Shown one piece after another: positions 1 to 4,633 of a stretch of DNA of 5,910 nt (position 1 is the first letter of the stretch; each line of letters opens with the position of its first letter). The stretch is from Archaeoglobales archaeon. Its GTDB lineage: Archaea > Halobacteriota > Archaeoglobi > Archaeoglobales > Archaeoglobaceae. Location: the NCBI GenBank assembly GCA_003662985.1, contig QMZD01000124.1, positions 1-5,910 of the forward strand. Reading direction: 5' to 3'. The translations under genes were made by a program, and so were the position numbers. Below the pieces are notes generated by a model. That model was not told the origin of the DNA. It worked only from the letters and a program-made list of their open reading frames with translations, and ran no database searches.

Positions 1-77
1 AAAGCCTTAAAAGTGTTGAGGGAAGAGATTTTAGAGTGAACGGAAAATGGAAAAGGAAAGTGGTGGAAAAATGGTGA
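1..77 (+). pseudogene. 3' tail of the rmlB/rmlD chimeric frame (partial)
   Basis: Codons from base 3 to the TGA at 75-77 are the same as the end of the 5439-5864 frame (reads SLKSVEGRDFRVNG...). If the window is circular this is simply the same gene seen twice. The stop overlaps the antitoxin start as ATGGTGA (71-77), which would allow translational coupling. The tail after the ESLK residues extends past where RmlD proteins normally end, so part of it is probably read-through sequence. Confidence 0.6.
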
Positions 78-123
78 AGATGGTGAAGATCATCGAAGTC
101 GTATATGAGGATGGAGTGTTCAA
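1..123. repeat. Left copy of a 123-bp exact terminal direct repeat
   Basis: Bases 1-123 match 5788-5910 with no difference that I can find by direct reading. The block contains the last codons of the rmlD-derived reading frame (stop at 75-77) and the first codons of the DUF104 antitoxin (ATG 71). Identity ends only because the window ends, so this is the signature of a circular sequence (unit 5787 bp) or of an assembly closed on a repeat. A related, diverged copy lies at 867-1018. Confidence 0.95.
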
Positions 124-307
124 ACCGTTGGAGAAGGTTGATCTACCCTCTGGCTATAGGGTGAAGATGAGAATAGAGGTGGAAAGGGGGATTATGACAA
201 AGAAATTTCTCGATGAGTTGAAGAAGAGAGTTGAAACTTTACCAAAGTCGAAGGTTAACCTAAAAAAGCTCGATGAGATTTACCATGAGGGAAAAGTGCT
301 TCATTGA
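71..307 (+). CDS. DUF104 (AF2212-like) antitoxin, VapB-type, of TA pair 1
   Basis: Small antitoxin (78 aa from this start) expected to bind and neutralise the PIN toxin that overlaps its 3' end. The N-terminal half has the DUF104 pattern: a short beta strand (KIIEVVYEDGVFKPLEKVDL, about residues 6-25) followed by a basic strand (RVKMRIEVERG). The C-terminal half is helical and charged and is the likely toxin-binding part. An in-frame ATG at 47 would add eight residues, but the GGTGG at 62-66 sits just before ATG 71, and the sister antitoxin starts with the same MVKMVK. It overlaps the rmlD-derived frame upstream by 7 nt (ATGGTGA) and vapC by 23 nt. Residues 1-25 are identical to antitoxin 2, after which the two proteins diverge. 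The family assignment is confident; the start is less so. Confidence 0.85.
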   Translation: MVKMVKIIEVVYEDGVFKPLEKVDLPSGYRVKMRIEVERGIMTKKFLDELKKRVETLPKSKVNLKKLDEIYHEGKVLH

Positions 308-743
308 CACAACGGTTTTGCTTGACGTGATACTTCAGGGAGAAATGGAGTTACTGGAAAAACTATCCGGCTATCTCCTGCACACCTCGGTGAATGTTCT
401 AGAGGAAACCGGATTCAAAATTATCATCGCCAGCGTTTTGGATAGCTTGGGACTTGAAAAGACGAATTTTTACAGGATCAAAGACGCATTTGAAAGAGGA
501 TATGGTGGAGAAGCGATGTTAGATAGGTTGCATGCCTTGAATTTTATGAAGAACGGTCTTATCGTTCTTCCGCTGGAGGACGTTATTTTTGATGACTCGA
601 AGAAGATTATCGAAAAATACAGGTTACTCCCAAACGATGCCTTAATCGCTGCAACCTGCAAACATTACGGAATAAAGAAGATAGCAACCTTCGATGATGA
701 TTTTAAGAGGGTGGATTTTTTAGAAATCGTGAAGATGGAATAG
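285..743 (+). CDS. PIN-domain ribonuclease toxin (VapC-like) of TA pair 1
   Basis: Predicted Mg2+-dependent endoribonuclease of the VapC/PIN family, whose members cut tRNA or other RNA when freed from their antitoxin. Numbering from an in-frame ATG at 273, the acidic residues are D12 (FIDTTV), E44 (NVLEET), D122 (LLPNDALIAA) and D141/D143 (TFDDDF), all present, so the enzyme looks intact. About 152 aa, normal for the family. ATG 285 (MREKCFIDTTV) is preferred because PIN toxins begin a few residues before the first Asp; ATG 273 would add four residues. The usual Asn of the D-T-N motif is Thr here. The gene overlaps the antitoxin, implying coupled translation. The last ~38 residues are nearly identical to the toxin at 1151-1615, while the first ~115 residues are not. 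Confidence 0.85.
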   Translation: MREKCFIDTTVLLDVILQGEMELLEKLSGYLLHTSVNVLEETGFKIIIASVLDSLGLEKTNFYRIKDAFERGYGGEAMLDRLHALNFMKNGLIVLPLEDVIFDDSKKIIEKYRLLPNDALIAATCKHYGIKKIATFDDDFKRVDFLEIVKME

Positions 744-944
744 CTAATCGGAGATAGGTCATCTCTTAAACCTCTCAAACTGCTGCTGTGGTTTTTGATT
801 TTGGTGGATCTTCCTCAAATACTCCAACGACTAAAAGCATACCTGATGTAAAGCCTTTTGGCGAGGAAAGCCTTAAAAGTGTTGAGGGAAGAGATTTTAG
901 AGTGAACGGGAAAATGGGAAAGGAAAGTTATGGTAGGTGTGAAG
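744..944 (+). pseudogene. Remnant of the rmlD 3' end between the two TA pairs
   Basis: A gene-free stretch that carries a second copy of the end of rmlD. From 850 to 909 it is identical over 60 bases to 5771-5830 (KPFGEESLKSVEG in the rmlD frame). Just upstream (about 796-849) it still aligns without gaps at protein level to the RmlD tail: SSNTPTTKSIPDVKPF against SSLDTSKAESMLNEKPF. Further upstream no RmlD sequence is recognisable. It is a non-functional leader carried along with the antitoxin 5' end, showing that rmlD tail plus vapB start were duplicated as a unit. Confidence 0.6.
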
Positions 945-1018
945 ATGGTTAAAATGGTGAAGATCATCGAAGTTGTATATGAGGATGGAGTTTTCAAACC
1001 GTTGGAGAAGGTTGATCT
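850..1018. repeat. Internal copy of the rmlD-tail/vapB-start repeat
   Basis: Aligns with 5771-5910 continuing into 1-144 across the window junction. The first 60 bases (850-909) are identical to 5771-5830. Then come small indels around the antitoxin start (net 8 bases longer here). From the ATG at 945 to 1018, 70 of 74 bases match 71-144, the four differences all silent. Similarity stops abruptly after GTTGATCT at 1018 / 144. Confidence 0.9.
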
Positions 1019-1154
1019 GAAAGAGAAGACAAGACTAAAGATCATGGTTAGCAAAGGAGAGAAAAAAGAGGTTGTCGAATTTTACAGGGGTGTTTTTGGA
1101 AAAGCAGATACTGAGGAGCTAAGAGAACTCGAGGAGGAGGCACAGATACAGTGA
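945..1154 (+). CDS. DUF104 (AF2212-like) antitoxin, VapB-type, of TA pair 2
   Basis: Small antitoxin of 69 aa, partner of the PIN toxin that overlaps its stop codon. Residues 1-25 (MVKMVKIIEVVYEDG...) are identical to antitoxin 1. The rest differs: after KEKTRLKIMVSKGEKKEV the protein ends in an acidic helix (TEELRELEEEAQ), likely the toxin-binding tail. ATG 945 is chosen because AGGTG at 934-938 lies about six bases upstream and because it matches the sister gene; an in-frame ATG at 930 would add five residues. The stop (TGA 1152-1154) overlaps the toxin's GTG start as GTGA. Expected to act in the cytoplasm and probably to repress its own operon, as is usual for such pairs; no operator could be identified by eye. 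Confidence 0.85.
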   Translation: MVKMVKIIEVVYEDGVFKPLEKVDLKEKTRLKIMVSKGEKKEVVEFYRGVFGKADTEELRELEEEAQIQ

Positions 1155-1615
1155 TAATGGTAGACACGAATGTTTTTTACAATTTTTTATTCGAAACAAA
1201 GCTAACTGGTAAAGCGAGCAAAATATTTGAACTTGGGGAACAGCTTTTTACCTCATTTACCATAATAAACGAGACGCTATATATCATCTCTAGGAAGATG
1301 GCTGAAAGAAAGTTCAACATTAAATCTTCCAGAAAATTTAGAGAGTTCATATCCGATGGGGGATACGAGCCATTTGTAGAAGAGCTGATGAAGTTCTTTA
1401 ACTTGCTGGATGATTTTTACATTGTGGTGTTGAAAGACTATCAGAACGTTACCGAAATCTGGGAACTGATGAAAAACTGCAAACTACTTCCAAACGATGC
1501 CTTGATTGCCGCAACCTGCAAGCATCATGGAATAAAGAAGATAGCAACCTTTGATGAGGATTTCAAAAGGGTTGACTTTCTGGAAATCGTGGAGGTTGCG
1601 GAGGCTGGAGGTTGA
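1151..1615 (+). CDS. PIN-domain ribonuclease toxin (VapC-like) of TA pair 2
   Basis: Predicted VapC-family endoribonuclease of 154 aa with the full acidic set: D5 (VDTNV), E41 (IINETL), D116 (LLPNDALIAA), and D135/D137 (TFDEDF). The GTG start overlaps the antitoxin stop by 4 nt (GTGA); GAGGAGGAGG at 1131-1140 serves as ribosome binding site. An ATG two codons in (1157) is an alternative. The final ~38 residues match toxin 1 at 34 of 36 aligned positions although the DNA has 16 differences in 108 bases, mostly silent, so this C-terminal block is under protein-level constraint. The N-terminal two thirds are different from toxin 1. The last codons hold GGAGGT (1607-1612), which would be the ribosome binding site for the adjoining rmlC remnant. 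Confidence 0.88.
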   Translation: MIMVDTNVFYNFLFETKLTGKASKIFELGEQLFTSFTIINETLYIISRKMAERKFNIKSSRKFREFISDGGYEPFVEELMKFFNLLDDFYIVVLKDYQNVTEIWELMKNCKLLPNDALIAATCKHHGIKKIATFDEDFKRVDFLEIVEVAEAGG

Positions 1616-1786
1616 ATGATGGGTAAAATGCTTCCTGGCATAGTTGTTAAACCGCTGAAGAGATTCGCCGATGAAAGGGGATTCTTCACCGAGATAATGC
1701 GAAAGGATTGGGATATTATAAAGGCTGAAGATGAGATAGTCCAAGCTAACATGTCCATCACATATCCCGGAGTGGTTAGAGCCTAG
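1616..1786 (+). pseudogene. rmlC: rmlC 5' fragment (dTDP-4-dehydrorhamnose 3,5-epimerase), inactivated
   Basis: RmlC is a cupin epimerase of dTDP-L-rhamnose synthesis, normally about 180 aa. Here 55-56 residues remain, with the family landmarks RFADERGFFTEI near residues 15-26 and QANMSITYPGVVRA just before the end. The frame ends at TAG 1784-1786 where the family has Trp (RAWH), so a single TGG-to-TAG change explains the stop. The sequence after it (CAT AAT CGC TTG) loosely resembles the next family residues for a few codons and then is lost. The catalytic cupin residues lie in the missing part. ATG 1616 or 1619, directly after the vapC stop, has GGAGGT at 1607-1612. Formerly part of an rml operon. 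Confidence 0.8.
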
Positions 1787-1979
1787 CATAATCGCTTGAG
1801 TTGTGTGGGAAATTCAACCATGTTTACAAAAAAAGCATTGGGTGGGGATACCTCATCGATACGCCTCATCGATACGCTTTCTCGAATTCCGCTAAAGGAG
1901 AAGCTAAGGGTAGAAAGGGTAGATTATGAAATAGAGAAGAATCAGAAACTGTTAAAAACATTTTAGATGAATTGTATCT
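1787..1979. other. Decayed region after rmlC, with a 48-codon open frame
   Basis: No intact gene is recognisable. One open frame runs from ATG 1820 to TAG 1964-1966 (48 codons; contains IPLKEKLRVERVDYEIEKNQ), and a +1-shifted continuation reads NILDELYLWVLKQK to a TAA near 1996, as if one longer protein had been frameshifted near 1960. I do not recognise the family. A 13-bp tandem duplication sits inside it (1851-1876). Most simply it is eroded coding DNA between the rmlC remnant and the antitoxin-like pseudogene. Confidence 0.3.
1851..1876. repeat. 13-bp perfect tandem duplication
   Basis: CCTCATCGATACG occurs twice in direct succession (1851-1863 and 1864-1876). Thirteen is not a multiple of three, so the duplication changes the reading frame across it. 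It lies in DNA that already looks decayed and is probably a replication-slippage event. Confidence 0.9.
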
Positions 1980-2166
1980 ATGGGTATTGAAACAGAAATA
2001 ACTGAGATAAAAAAATACCTCATCGAAATCTCAAAAAAAGATAGATGAGCTTTTGTATGAAAAAGATATCACGTCTTTAATGAAGCTTACAGAGACATCA
2101 CTTTCAGAGTTTTTTGAGGGAGAAGCAGACATCTACAAAATAGAAGATCTCAAAGTTAGATATTAA
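1980..2166 (+). pseudogene. Antitoxin-like small protein gene with a +1 frameshift
   Basis: The frame from ATG 1980 reads MGIETEITEIKKYLIEISKK and then meets TGA at 2046-2048. One base earlier or later, from 2041, the frame is open again and reads IDELLYEKDITSLMKLTETS, then SEFFEGEADIYKIEDLKVRY to TAA 2164-2166. Joined, this gives a ~61-residue protein with an N-terminal heptad-like helix and a C-terminal EPDIYxIEDLKVRY-type ending that I associate with small archaeal VapB-like antitoxins encoded just before PIN toxins. The break lies at a run of seven A followed by G (2033-2040), so a sequencing indel is possible. No toxin follows. Confidence 0.55.
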
Positions 2167-2204
2167 CGATAAACTCAGAAAAATATTTGAGGTTTAGTTG
2201 CTTG

Positions 2205-2240
2205 TTACTTAATATTATATTTAAGTTATATATTAGAAAT
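2205..2240 (+). promoter_or_regulatory. Possible archaeal promoter (TATA-like AT-rich block)
   Basis: The block includes TTTAAGTTATATATTAG, close to archaeal TATA elements, in otherwise less AT-rich surroundings. It is the only strong AT block before the operon at 2461, but a transcript starting here would have a leader of more than 200 bases, so its target is uncertain. Confidence 0.25.
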
Positions 2241-2447
2241 TTAGAAATTCTCATCTGGAGAAGTGTTAAAAGAAAGGGAGATGGAATAGGGATAGCCCAC
2301 CTGGATAGATACTTAGATACCAGTGCTGTAGATTTGTGATGTGATGGTAGGAAAAAAGTTAAACATACTGAGAATACGGTTATGCTTACCCAGGTCAAAG
2401 GTTATGGAAAAGGGAAGATTCCTGTGCTGGTAGGGATTCAAACTTCT

Positions 2448-2454
2448 AGGAGGT
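2448..2454 (+). promoter_or_regulatory. Strong ribosome binding site deciding a TTG start
   Basis: AGGAGGT lies six bases upstream of TTG 2461. It is the best Shine-Dalgarno match in this part of the window and supports TTG as the true start of the following gene, since no ATG or GTG in that frame is similarly placed. Confidence 0.7.
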
Positions 2455-2460
2455 CCAGTA

Positions 2461-2790
2461 TTGAAAATACTATTCGAAGTGCATGCTGTAACCTGCAGGA
2501 ACATAAGAACGACTGTAAGCTACTGGAAATACGTGATCGAGGTAAAACATCCAGAATCCTTTAAAAAAATCGGTTTTCAGAAGGCCGCTGAGGTTGTTAT
2601 GGAAACCCTGAAGAATCCGGATGTAGTGGTTAGAGAGGTGCTTGACCCCTCAGTTCATCTGTATTACAGACGTTTTGGGGAGTATTTCATATGTGTTGTT
2701 GCCAAACACTTAAATGGAGACGGTTTCATAATAACATCATACAGGACGGATCGCATGAAAAGAGGAGAGGTTGTATGGAAAAGAAGGTGA
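2461..2790 (+). CDS. Small DUF4258-like protein, candidate toxin of a two-gene module
   Basis: A 109-aa soluble protein with no signal or membrane segment. Recognisable parts are an N-terminal FEVHAVTCRN strand, a central helix, and a C-terminal pattern of strands (VHLYYRRFGEYFICVVAKHL, then NGDGFIITSYRTD and VVWKRR). The Tyr/His/Lys-rich beta sheet ending with a conserved Thr-Asp resembles DUF4258 and related BECR/RelE-fold RNases, but I cannot confirm the fold. The pairing with a DUF2283 protein, whose start lies 16 bases inside this gene, is a recurrent archaeal and bacterial arrangement suggestive of a TA system. The TTG start is set by AGGAGGT at 2448-2454. The catalytic activity is inference. 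Confidence 0.75.
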   Translation: MKILFEVHAVTCRNIRTTVSYWKYVIEVKHPESFKKIGFQKAAEVVMETLKNPDVVVREVLDPSVHLYYRRFGEYFICVVAKHLNGDGFIITSYRTDRMKRGEVVWKRR

Positions 2791-3038
2791 GGGTTTACTA
2801 CGATAAGGAGATGGATACTATCGATGTCTGGTTCGATGACCCTCCAGACGAGGGATTTTCAAGAGAGATTAGCGACGGAATTATTGTAAAGTATAATTCT
2901 AAGGGAGTGGTTGTTGGAATTGAGATTCTTTTTCTGTCAAAGCAAAAGGCAGTGCTGGATGTGGTACCTGAGGAAATAAGAGAGGATCTTGAGAGAGCTG
3001 TTAACGAGTTCGTAAACGCCGTTAAAGCAATAGCCTGA
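2775..3038 (+). CDS. DUF2283 family protein, candidate antitoxin partner
   Basis: An 87-aa protein with the DUF2283 signature: VYYDKEMDTIDVWFDD (residues about 6-21), then REISDGIIVKYNSKGVVVGIEIL (about 30-52), followed by an acidic C-terminal helix (VPEEIREDLERAVNEF). The domain is a small beta-sheet module of unknown biochemical role often found next to DUF4258-like genes. ATG 2775 is chosen over upstream in-frame starts because the domain begins five residues later and GGAGAGG (2764-2770) precedes it; the longer frame from 2691 lies wholly inside the upstream gene. The 16-bp overlap with that gene points to coupled translation. A T-rich tract follows the stop. Confidence 0.82.
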   Translation: MEKKVRVYYDKEMDTIDVWFDDPPDEGFSREISDGIIVKYNSKGVVVGIEILFLSKQKAVLDVVPEEIREDLERAVNEFVNAVKAIA

Positions 3039-3090
3039 GTTTGTTTTTAGTTTTACTCATTTTCCGGTGGCTGAAAGATTAATTTCAGTC
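3039..3090 (+). terminator. Possible transcription terminator after the DUF2283 gene
   Basis: The stop codon is followed by T-rich sequence (GTTTGTTTTTAGTTTTAC, then CATTTT), typical of archaeal terminators. Shortly after comes an inverted repeat CTGAAA (3071-3076) / TTTCAG (3083-3088) with a six-base loop, extendable by a G-T and a G-C pair. Confidence 0.35.
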
Positions 3091-3119
3091 AAAGTTGTTG
3101 AAGACGAGATGTAGGCGAG

Positions 3120-3257
3120 ATGAAGAAAATCAATTTCGCATTTATCCGAGCTGGGGAAAAGGAAGGGATAGTAAGGGATAGTATTTGTATAATTCTCAGA
3201 ATCAAAAAAGCGGGAAAACTTCTGAAGGATGCTGAAAATGAGTCTGAGATGTGTTGA
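3120..3257 (+). CDS. Hypothetical 45-aa open frame upstream of the hicA remnant
   Basis: Runs from ATG 3120 to TGA 3255-3257 and ends 11 bases before the hicA start. It begins MKKINFAFIRAGEKEG and is rich in Lys, Ile and Glu. I do not recognise it, the ribosome binding site is weak, and its size makes chance likely. It may also be eroded coding DNA. Confidence 0.15.
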   Translation: MKKINFAFIRAGEKEGIVRDSICIILRIKKAGKLLKDAENESEMC

Positions 3258-3268
3258 GGTGCCTGAAA

Positions 3269-3466
3269 TTGAAGGTCAGAGAAGTTATAAAGCTCATAGA
3301 AGAAGATGGGTGGTATCTCGTGAGAACCAAGGGAGTCTAGACAGTACAAGCATCAAGTTAAAAAGGGTCTGGTAACACTGGTAACCTGAATGATGAGGTC
3401 GCAAAGGGAACTTTAAATAGCGTATTGAAACAAGCAGGTTTAAAGGGGGTAAGGAAAGATGTTTAA
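3269..3466 (+). pseudogene. hicA: hicA toxin gene, disrupted at the catalytic histidine
   Basis: HicA is a small double-stranded-RNA-binding-fold mRNA interferase. From TTG 3269 (GAGGTG at 3256-3261) the frame reads LKVREVIKLIEEDGWYLVRT, then K, G, V and TAG 3338-3340. Shifting frame at 3342 restores the family: QYKHQVKKGLVT, then TGA 3387-3389. A further shift at 3389 gives NDEVAKGTLNSVLKQAGL to TAA 3464-3466, overlapping the hicB start by 8 nt. The family has G-S-H-x-x-Y here; the first lesion (two bases short) falls on the Ser-His codons, removing the catalytic His. The second lesion hits the VPGHP loop. The gene is therefore dead unless the sequence is wrong at two sites. Confidence 0.8.
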
Positions 3467-3674
3467 GTACACGATAATCATAGAAAAGGCGGGAAATAAT
3501 TACTCAGCGTACTGTCCCGATCTGCCAGGATGCATCGCTACCGGCTCAACCACAGAGGAAACGATCGAAAGAATGAAGGAAGCAATAAAATTTCATATAG
3601 AAGGCCTAAAAAAAGAGGGGTTGAAGATTCCAGAGCCCACCACCACTGCTGTATCCGTTGAGGTGGTTGTGTAG
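3459..3674 (+). CDS. hicB: HicB-type antitoxin, intact, partner toxin broken
   Basis: A 71-aa HicB-like protein: MFKYTIIIEKAGNNYSAYCP (strands 1-2), DLPGCIATGSTTEETIERMK (the conserved D-L-P-G-C/A-x-x-G turn and helix), then AIKFHIEGLKKEG and a C-terminal PEPTT strand. HicB normally caps the HicA active site; this short form has no added DNA-binding domain, so autoregulation is not obvious. The start overlaps the end of the hicA remnant, the original operon layout, with GGGGGT/GTAAGG just upstream. No internal stops or shifts are seen, which contrasts with its neighbour and suggests retention (as an orphan antitoxin) or very recent loss of the toxin. Confidence 0.85.
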   Translation: MFKYTIIIEKAGNNYSAYCPDLPGCIATGSTTEETIERMKEAIKFHIEGLKKEGLKIPEPTTTAVSVEVVV

Positions 3675-3688
3675 ATCACGTAGATCAG
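3671..3688. repeat. 9-bp near-perfect tandem repeat at the end of hicB
   Basis: GTAGATCAC is followed directly by GTAGATCAG (one mismatch), spanning the hicB stop codon. A short slippage product; no function is suggested. Confidence 0.6.
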
Positions 3689-3943
3689 ACTGTATGCGAT
3701 GTTTAGTTTAATTCAAACTTAAAGGGGTGCGACACTTAACCTGCGATACTAAACCTGTGATACTGAACCTCGAAAACGCAAGGGATTTCTTTGGAAAAGC
3801 AAGAAAGTTCTTGAAGATGCCGTAAACCTTTAGATGGGCTCAAGTTTTTTGTGTTTCTTTTAATATCTTGACATCTTGATAGCTTGATGTTTAATGCTTA
3901 ACGCAAGGAAGAAATTCTCATCATTTTGCCCGAGGGTTTCTGA
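3675..3943. other. Intergenic stretch with triple 14-bp repeat and T-rich tract
   Basis: No gene is supported over about 270 bases. It holds a near-palindrome AGTTTAATTCAAACT (3705-3719), the imperfect triple repeat at 3730-3771, a short frame reading ARDFFGKARKF that hints at eroded coding DNA (about 3781-3815), and a T-rich tract (3843-3863) that could end transcription. GAGGGT at 3932-3937 is the ribosome binding site of the wecB remnant downstream. Confidence 0.4.
3730..3771. repeat. Three imperfect 14-bp tandem repeats
   Basis: CGACACTTAACCTG, CGATACTAAACCTG and TGATACTGAACCTC follow one another without gaps (3730-3743, 3744-3757, 3758-3771). Adjacent units differ at two or three positions. 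The direct array lies 56 bases after hicB in non-coding DNA and could be a slippage product or a multi-site protein-binding element. Confidence 0.75.
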
Positions 3944-4360
3944 ATGATTTCGATAGTTTTGGGCACGAGGCCGGAGATCATCAAGATGTCTCCCGTGATA
4001 AGGGAGTGTGAGCGTTTGGGGTTAGATTTGTTTAATTACTTCATTGCATAGGACAGCATTCGCAAAAGATGGACAGAGTTTTCTTTGAGGAATTGGAGTT
4101 GCCTGAGGCGAAGTATAATCTGGATGTGGGGTCTGGAACCCATACAGGAACGCATGCAGAATAGACTGGTAAAATTATGATTGGAGTTGAAAGAGTTTTG
4201 ATGGAAAAGAGACATGACGTCGTTTTTAGTGCAAGACGATACAAACATGGTTTTAGCTAGAGCTTTGGCCACCACCAAGCTGCATATTGAGGTTGGACGC
4301 GTTGAAGCTGGTTTAAGGAGTTATGACAAGACCGTGATTATCAACGAGTTGCAACAGTAA
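3944..4360 (+). pseudogene. wecB: wecB copy A (non-hydrolysing UDP-GlcNAc 2-epimerase), multiply frameshifted
   Basis: The enzyme interconverts UDP-GlcNAc and UDP-ManNAc for surface polysaccharides and is normally about 350-380 aa. ATG 3944 begins MISIVLGTRPEIIKMSPVIR, the family N-terminus, but TAG 4049-4051 interrupts it where the family has an H-T-G-Q-H motif (about four bases missing). The next frame resumes GQHSQKMDRVFFEELELPEA and YNLDVGSGTH, with a short THTGTH duplication and a TAG replacing Gln (about 4162). After one extra T near 4230 it resumes as [18 protein letters not shown] and [14 protein letters not shown] (His of the family's GHVEAGLRS changed to Arg). It then runs out at about 4335, so the C-terminal two thirds are absent. 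Confidence 0.85.
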
Positions 4361-4393
4361 GCGTAATATATGGATGTGATGAGGTGTATACCA

Positions 4394-4633
4394 ATGGCAG
4401 AAGTTAAAATTAAAATTCCCGAAGATCTGAAGAGGAGAATGGAAAAATTCGGGGTTGACTGGTCACCGTTGATACGAAGTGCGATTGAAAGGGAGATTCA
4501 AGATTTCATTGAAATGGAGAGAATAATATCCAAAAGCAAGATGACTGAGGAGGATGCTTTAAAGCTTGGCGATAAAATCAGTAAATCGATTGCCGAGAGG
4601 TTTATAAAGCATGTTACTGGTGATCGACGCTAA
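4394..4633 (+). CDS. VapB-type antitoxin, ribbon-helix-helix-like, of TA pair 3
   Basis: A 79-aa charged protein, AEVKIKIPEDLKRRMEKFG at the N-terminus (a strand and helix as in ribbon-helix-helix DNA-binding antitoxins), then WSPLIRSAIEREI, and a long Lys/Glu helix (MTEEDALKLGDKISKSIAER) likely to wrap the toxin. GAGGTG at 4381-4386 stands seven bases before ATG 4394, which fixes the start; an upstream in-frame ATG at 4370 has no such site. The 3' end overlaps the original toxin start (ATG 4611) by 23 nt. The gene is open and undamaged, while the toxin is frameshifted. Expected role: neutraliser and autorepressor of vapBC. Confidence 0.8.
   Translation: MAEVKIKIPEDLKRRMEKFGVDWSPLIRSAIEREIQDFIEMERIISKSKMTEEDALKLGDKISKSIAERFIKHVTGDRR

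Larger units (their letters stand above)
2167..2460. other. Gene-free AT-rich stretch upstream of the DUF4258-like/DUF2283 operon
   Basis: About 290 bases without a supportable gene. The left part (2205-2245) is very AT-rich and promoter-like. At 2304-2339 one frame reads DRYLDTSAVDL before a TGA, which resembles the first residues of PIN toxins (YLDTSA) and could be a relic of the toxin that should follow the antitoxin-like pseudogene; this rests on ten residues only. The right end carries the ribosome binding site for the gene at 2461. Confidence 0.35.

Noticed and set aside
470..1789. Several open frames on the minus strand (470-661, 815-1054, 1484-1789)
   Set aside because: They lie opposite well-supported PIN, DUF104 and rmlC sequences, have no family features, and are explained as antisense shadows.
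2425..2450. tRNA-like T-arm (GGGATTCAAAC)
   Set aside because: The flanking bases pair poorly and no acceptor, D or anticodon stems could be drawn around it.
2382..2564. 60-codon + strand frame overlapping the DUF4258-like gene
   Set aside because: No family features, no ribosome binding site, and it runs through the strongly supported TTG-start gene in another frame.
3089..3349. Minus-strand 86-codon frame over the hicA remnant
   Set aside because: It is antisense to recognisable hicA sequence and has no recognisable features.
3730..3771. CRISPR array
   Set aside because: Units are only 14 bp, adjacent with no spacers, and no cas gene is near.
3775..3830. Relic of a HEPN or similar toxin (ARDFFGKARKF)
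   Set aside because: Only about a dozen residues of generic helical sequence; not enough to name a family.
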